This document shows positions 41,615 through 43,946 of a DNA stretch of 43,946 nt, one piece after another. Every line of letters starts with the position of its first letter. Position 1 is the stretch's first letter. The DNA is from JAGQRJ01 sp041402045 (lineage in GTDB: Bacteria; Planctomycetota; J058), in the NCBI GenBank assembly GCA_041402045.1, contig JAWKSZ010000072.1, positions 1-43,946 on the forward strand, written 5' to 3'. The position numbers and the translations under genes are program-made. The notes beneath the pieces are model-generated. The model ran no database searches and was not told the origin of the DNA. It saw only the letters and a list, made by a program, of their open reading frames with translations.

Positions 41615-43946
41615 TCAGGCCGCCGCGGCGGGCGCAAACCGCAGCGCGGCAAGGCCCAGGACGAGGGCCGCCGCAGCCCCCGCCAGGTGCAGGAAGGTCA
41701 GCGCCGCCAGCGCGCCCACGGCCAGGAGCGCCAGGGCTTGGAGCGCCGGGTGCGCGGTGCGGGTCAGGAGCCCCAGGCGCCAGGCGCCGGCCACGAGCGC
41801 GATCAGCGCCAGGGCCTGGGCCAGGTGCCCGAACCAGGAGCTGCCCTCGGCGGGGTAGACGGTGAACGCGAGGTCCATGCTCGCCTCGTCGCCGCCCTCG
41901 AAGTAGAGCGCGCGCCCAGGGGTGTCGAAGCTCACCGCCAGGGACAGGAGCCCGGCCTCGCTCACCGACTCGCGGGGCGTGAAGGGTCGGTCGCCGTCGT
42001 CCGAGAAGGCCTCGCCGGAGCTGGGCTGGTTGCTCGGCCCGCTGCGGGTGTTGAGCCGCTGGAACTCGGGGAGCTGGCGCCCGAAGCCGACGTTGGAGTC
42101 GGGGGCCGGGGCGTCGGCGTCCTTGACCGTCTGGGCCTCGAGCCGCCCGCCCTTGCGGGTCTGGGTCACGACCTCGGCGTTCTTCAGGTTCAAGGACTCG
42201 CCCTGCACGTTGAGGATCAGGTCCTCGTCGCCGCTGGCCTCGTTCTGCTGGTCGCGCTGCTTCTTGCCGTCGTTGACCCCGCTCCACTTGGCCTCGTCGC
42301 GCTTGAGCACCTCGGCGTTGCGCTTCCAGCCGTAGCTCGTGGACTCGTACTGGCCCTGCTGGGCGTCCTGCTGCTGGGCCTGCTCGTCGGCCAGGCGCTC
42401 GCGCTCGAGCTGGTCGCGCGACTGCTCGACGCCGCGGTAGCCCTGCTCGGCCTCGGCCAGGGCCCGGGCGCTCTCGCCCTCGAGGCTCTGGCTCGTGGAC
42501 TTGAGCTGCTGCAGGCGCTGGCGCACGCTCTCCTGCGCGATCGAGAGGTTCGAGAGCGCGAGCTCCTGGGACTGGCCCTCGCCCTTGCTCGCGATCTTCT
42601 GCAGCTCGCGGGCCTCCTCGAGCTGGCCGGTGAGGGTCTTGACCTCGATCGCCTGGCCCTCGACCCGCTGCACGGTGCCCGCGAAGTTGCCGTAGGTGAA
42701 CTGCTCGGGCAGGTAGAGGGTCCAGAAGGTGCGCTCCACCGGCACGCGCTCGGTCTTGAGCAGCGGGGGCTGGGGGCGGATCTCCTGGCCCACGCGGAAG
42801 CGCTTGGGGAGCGGCGTGGCGTAGGTCACCTCGACGTCGAAGCTCAGGTCGGCGTCGGTGCGCTTGGGCAGCGGGATCAGGAGCTGCTCGCCGCGGTGGT
42901 GCAGGCGCTTGGGCCGGCCGTCGACGAACACGCTCCACACGTCGGCGCGGCGCGTGCCCTGCTCGGTCTCCACCGTGGGCAGCTCCAGGGTCAGGAACTG
43001 CAGGCGCAGGTTGCGCACGCGGTAGGTCACCCGGTGCCGCACCAGGCCCTCGCCGTCGTAGACCGAGACCAGGCGCGACCAGAGCACGCGGGCCGGCGAC
43101 GGCTGGCGCTGCTGGCCGGTGGAGGTCAGGGTCCAGCTCGCCTTCCAGGGCGCCTGGCGCTCGGTCTCCACGCGGTAGCTGAAGGCGAAGTCCCGGGGGC
43201 CGCGGCCCGGGGGCAGCGCCGGAGCGTTGGCCGCGCGCTCGGGGGAGATCGCGCCCTCGTGGGCGACCTCGTCCAGGCGCTCGGGGACCTCGGCCCCCTT
43301 CTCCACCAGCACGAACCCGCGGGCCGCGCGGTCGACGGCGCTCAGCGCCACGTCCGCCAGGGCGAAGGGCTGCCCGGGGCGCACGGTCTCCTCCCAGGAG
43401 CAGCTCAGGGTATAGAACGACTCGACCGCGCTCTGGAGCGTGACCTCGAGCCGCTGGCGGCCGCCCTCGCCCGCGCTGCGGCGGACCTCGCGCAGGTTCT
43501 GCCCGTCGATCTGGTAGCGGGCGCCCACGGACTGGGGGATCTCGAGCACGAAGCGCTTGGCGCCGGCGTCGTCGATCTCGTAGAGCGCGCGCAGGTCGTA
43601 GCGGACCACGTCGCGCTCGACGAGGGCGTGCAGCACCCAGCTCCCCGAGACCTTGGGCTCGGGGCGGCGCACGCGCAGGCTGGCGCTGGCCAGCCCGCCG
43701 GCGGCGCTCTCGCCGCGGCGGTAGCCCACGACCCAGCTCGCGCCCTCGGGGGTCGGCCAGCCGCGGGTCACCGCGCGCACGTCCCGCGCGCTGAGCCCGG
43801 CCGGCGTGCCCTCGACCCGCAGCCGCAGGCCGTCGGCCACGGCCAGGGCCACGTCGGCGGTCTCCGACGCCACGCCCAGGGGGCGCACGTCGCAGAACCC
43901 GAGGGTCGCCTGGCCGTCCTCGAGCTCGTGGGGGCGCACGAACTCG
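41615..43946 (-). CDS. Large envelope protein with coiled coil and C-terminal membrane helices (5' end outside window)
   Basis: About 777 residues are visible; the frame is open at the right edge, so the N-terminus is missing. The first 370 residues are beta-rich domains (VEVTYATPLPKRFRVGQEIR). Then comes a long Gln/Glu-rich coiled coil of about 150 residues (LEEARELQKIASKGEGQSQE, QRLQQLKSTSQSLEGESARA). A disordered acidic part follows, then a beta domain and two or three membrane helices (LAQALALIALVAGAWRLGL, ALQALALLAVGALAALTFLH). I recognise the architecture as typical of planctomycetal surface or secretion-related proteins, but no named family. The stop is at 41615-41617. Confidence 0.8.
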   Translation of the reverse strand, partial: EFVRPHELEDGQATLGFCDVRPLGVASETADVALAVADGLRLRVEGTPAGLSARDVRAVTRGWPTPEGASWVVGYRRGESAAGGLASASLRVRRPEPKVSGSWVLHALVERDVVRYDLRALYEIDDAGAKRFVLEIPQSVGARYQIDGQNLREVRRSAGEGGRQRLEVTLQSAVESFYTLSCSWEETVRPGQPFALADVALSAVDRAARGFVLVEKGAEVPERLDEVAHEGAISPERAANAPALPPGRGPRDFAFSYRVETERQAPWKASWTLTSTGQQRQPSPARVLWSRLVSVYDGEGLVRHRVTYRVRNLRLQFLTLELPTVETEQGTRRADVWSVFVDGRPKRLHHRGEQLLIPLPKRTDADLSFDVEVTYATPLPKRFRVGQEIRPQPPLLKTERVPVERTFWTLYLPEQFTYGNFAGTVQRVEGQAIEVKTLTGQLEEARELQKIASKGEGQSQELALSNLSIAQESVRQRLQQLKSTSQSLEGESARALAEAEQGYRGVEQSRDQLERERLADEQAQQQDAQQGQYESTSYGWKRNAEVLKRDEAKWSGVNDGKKQRDQQNEASGDEDLILNVQGESLNLKNAEVVTQTRKGGRLEAQTVKDADAPAPDSNVGFGRQLPEFQRLNTRSGPSNQPSSGEAFSDDGDRPFTPRESVSEAGLLSLAVSFDTPGRALYFEGGDEASMDLAFTVYPAEGSSWFGHLAQALALIALVAGAWRLGLLTRTAHPALQALALLAVGALAALTFLHLAGAAAALVLGLAALRFAPAAAA

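Overview
The window is about 44 kb of very GC-rich, gene-dense bacterial chromosome. No rRNA, tRNA, CRISPR array or intact insertion sequence was recognised. A Planctomycetota-like host is my best inference; Myxococcota or a related high-GC lineage is not excluded. The reasons are Ser/Thr kinases with TPR tails, a long pseudokinase with low-complexity repeats, von Willebrand lipoproteins, M28 peptidases with propeller or PDZ domains, and many small membrane proteins, around a folP-cdaA-ybbR block.

Layout. 0.3-5.4 kb: a polyphosphate kinase 1 with an apparent signal peptide and a long, repeatedly frameshifted tail (membrane helices, about 34-residue repeats, two SH3-like domains). 5.4-11.9 kb: a TPR Ser/Thr kinase diverging from a pseudokinase that carries roughly fifty DPF motifs. 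11.9-14.9 kb: a small HTH-membrane protein, a broken haloacid dehalogenase, a YfbK-like lipoprotein and a short SSB-like protein. 15.0-17.8 kb (minus strand): folP, cdaA and ybbR overlapping like an operon. 17.9-22.8 kb: a propeller-M28-PDZ protein, then a zinc alcohol dehydrogenase with an alpha/beta hydrolase. 22.9-24.7 kb: small envelope proteins (PLDc_N, lipoprotein, YqjD/YqjE types), several translationally coupled.

24.9-28.1 kb (minus strand): a compact biosynthesis-like cluster of a haem-oxygenase-like diiron protein (frameshifted), a methyltransferase and a cytochrome P450, with eroded gene pieces upstream. 28.1-30.5 kb has lower GC and dense stops, and no gene could be assigned. 30.5-32.2 kb holds two LuxR-type regulators, both with a frameshift at or near the HTH. 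32.3-36.8 kb: a second M28-PDZ peptidase, two membrane proteins and a SirB1-like protein. 37.0-40.2 kb: an argininosuccinate-synthase-like protein with an altered ATP loop, directly followed by asparagine synthetase. 40.2-40.7 kb: short tandem and inverted repeats. 40.7-43.9 kb: a lipoprotein and a large envelope protein cut by the window edge.

The most interesting material is the ArgG-like/AsnB pair with multiple active-site substitutions, the diiron-methyltransferase-P450 cluster, the DPF-repeat pseudokinase and the apparently exported PPK. One caution applies throughout. Single-base indels break several otherwise well-conserved reading frames, clustered in particular genes, so some apparent pseudogenes may be assembly errors.
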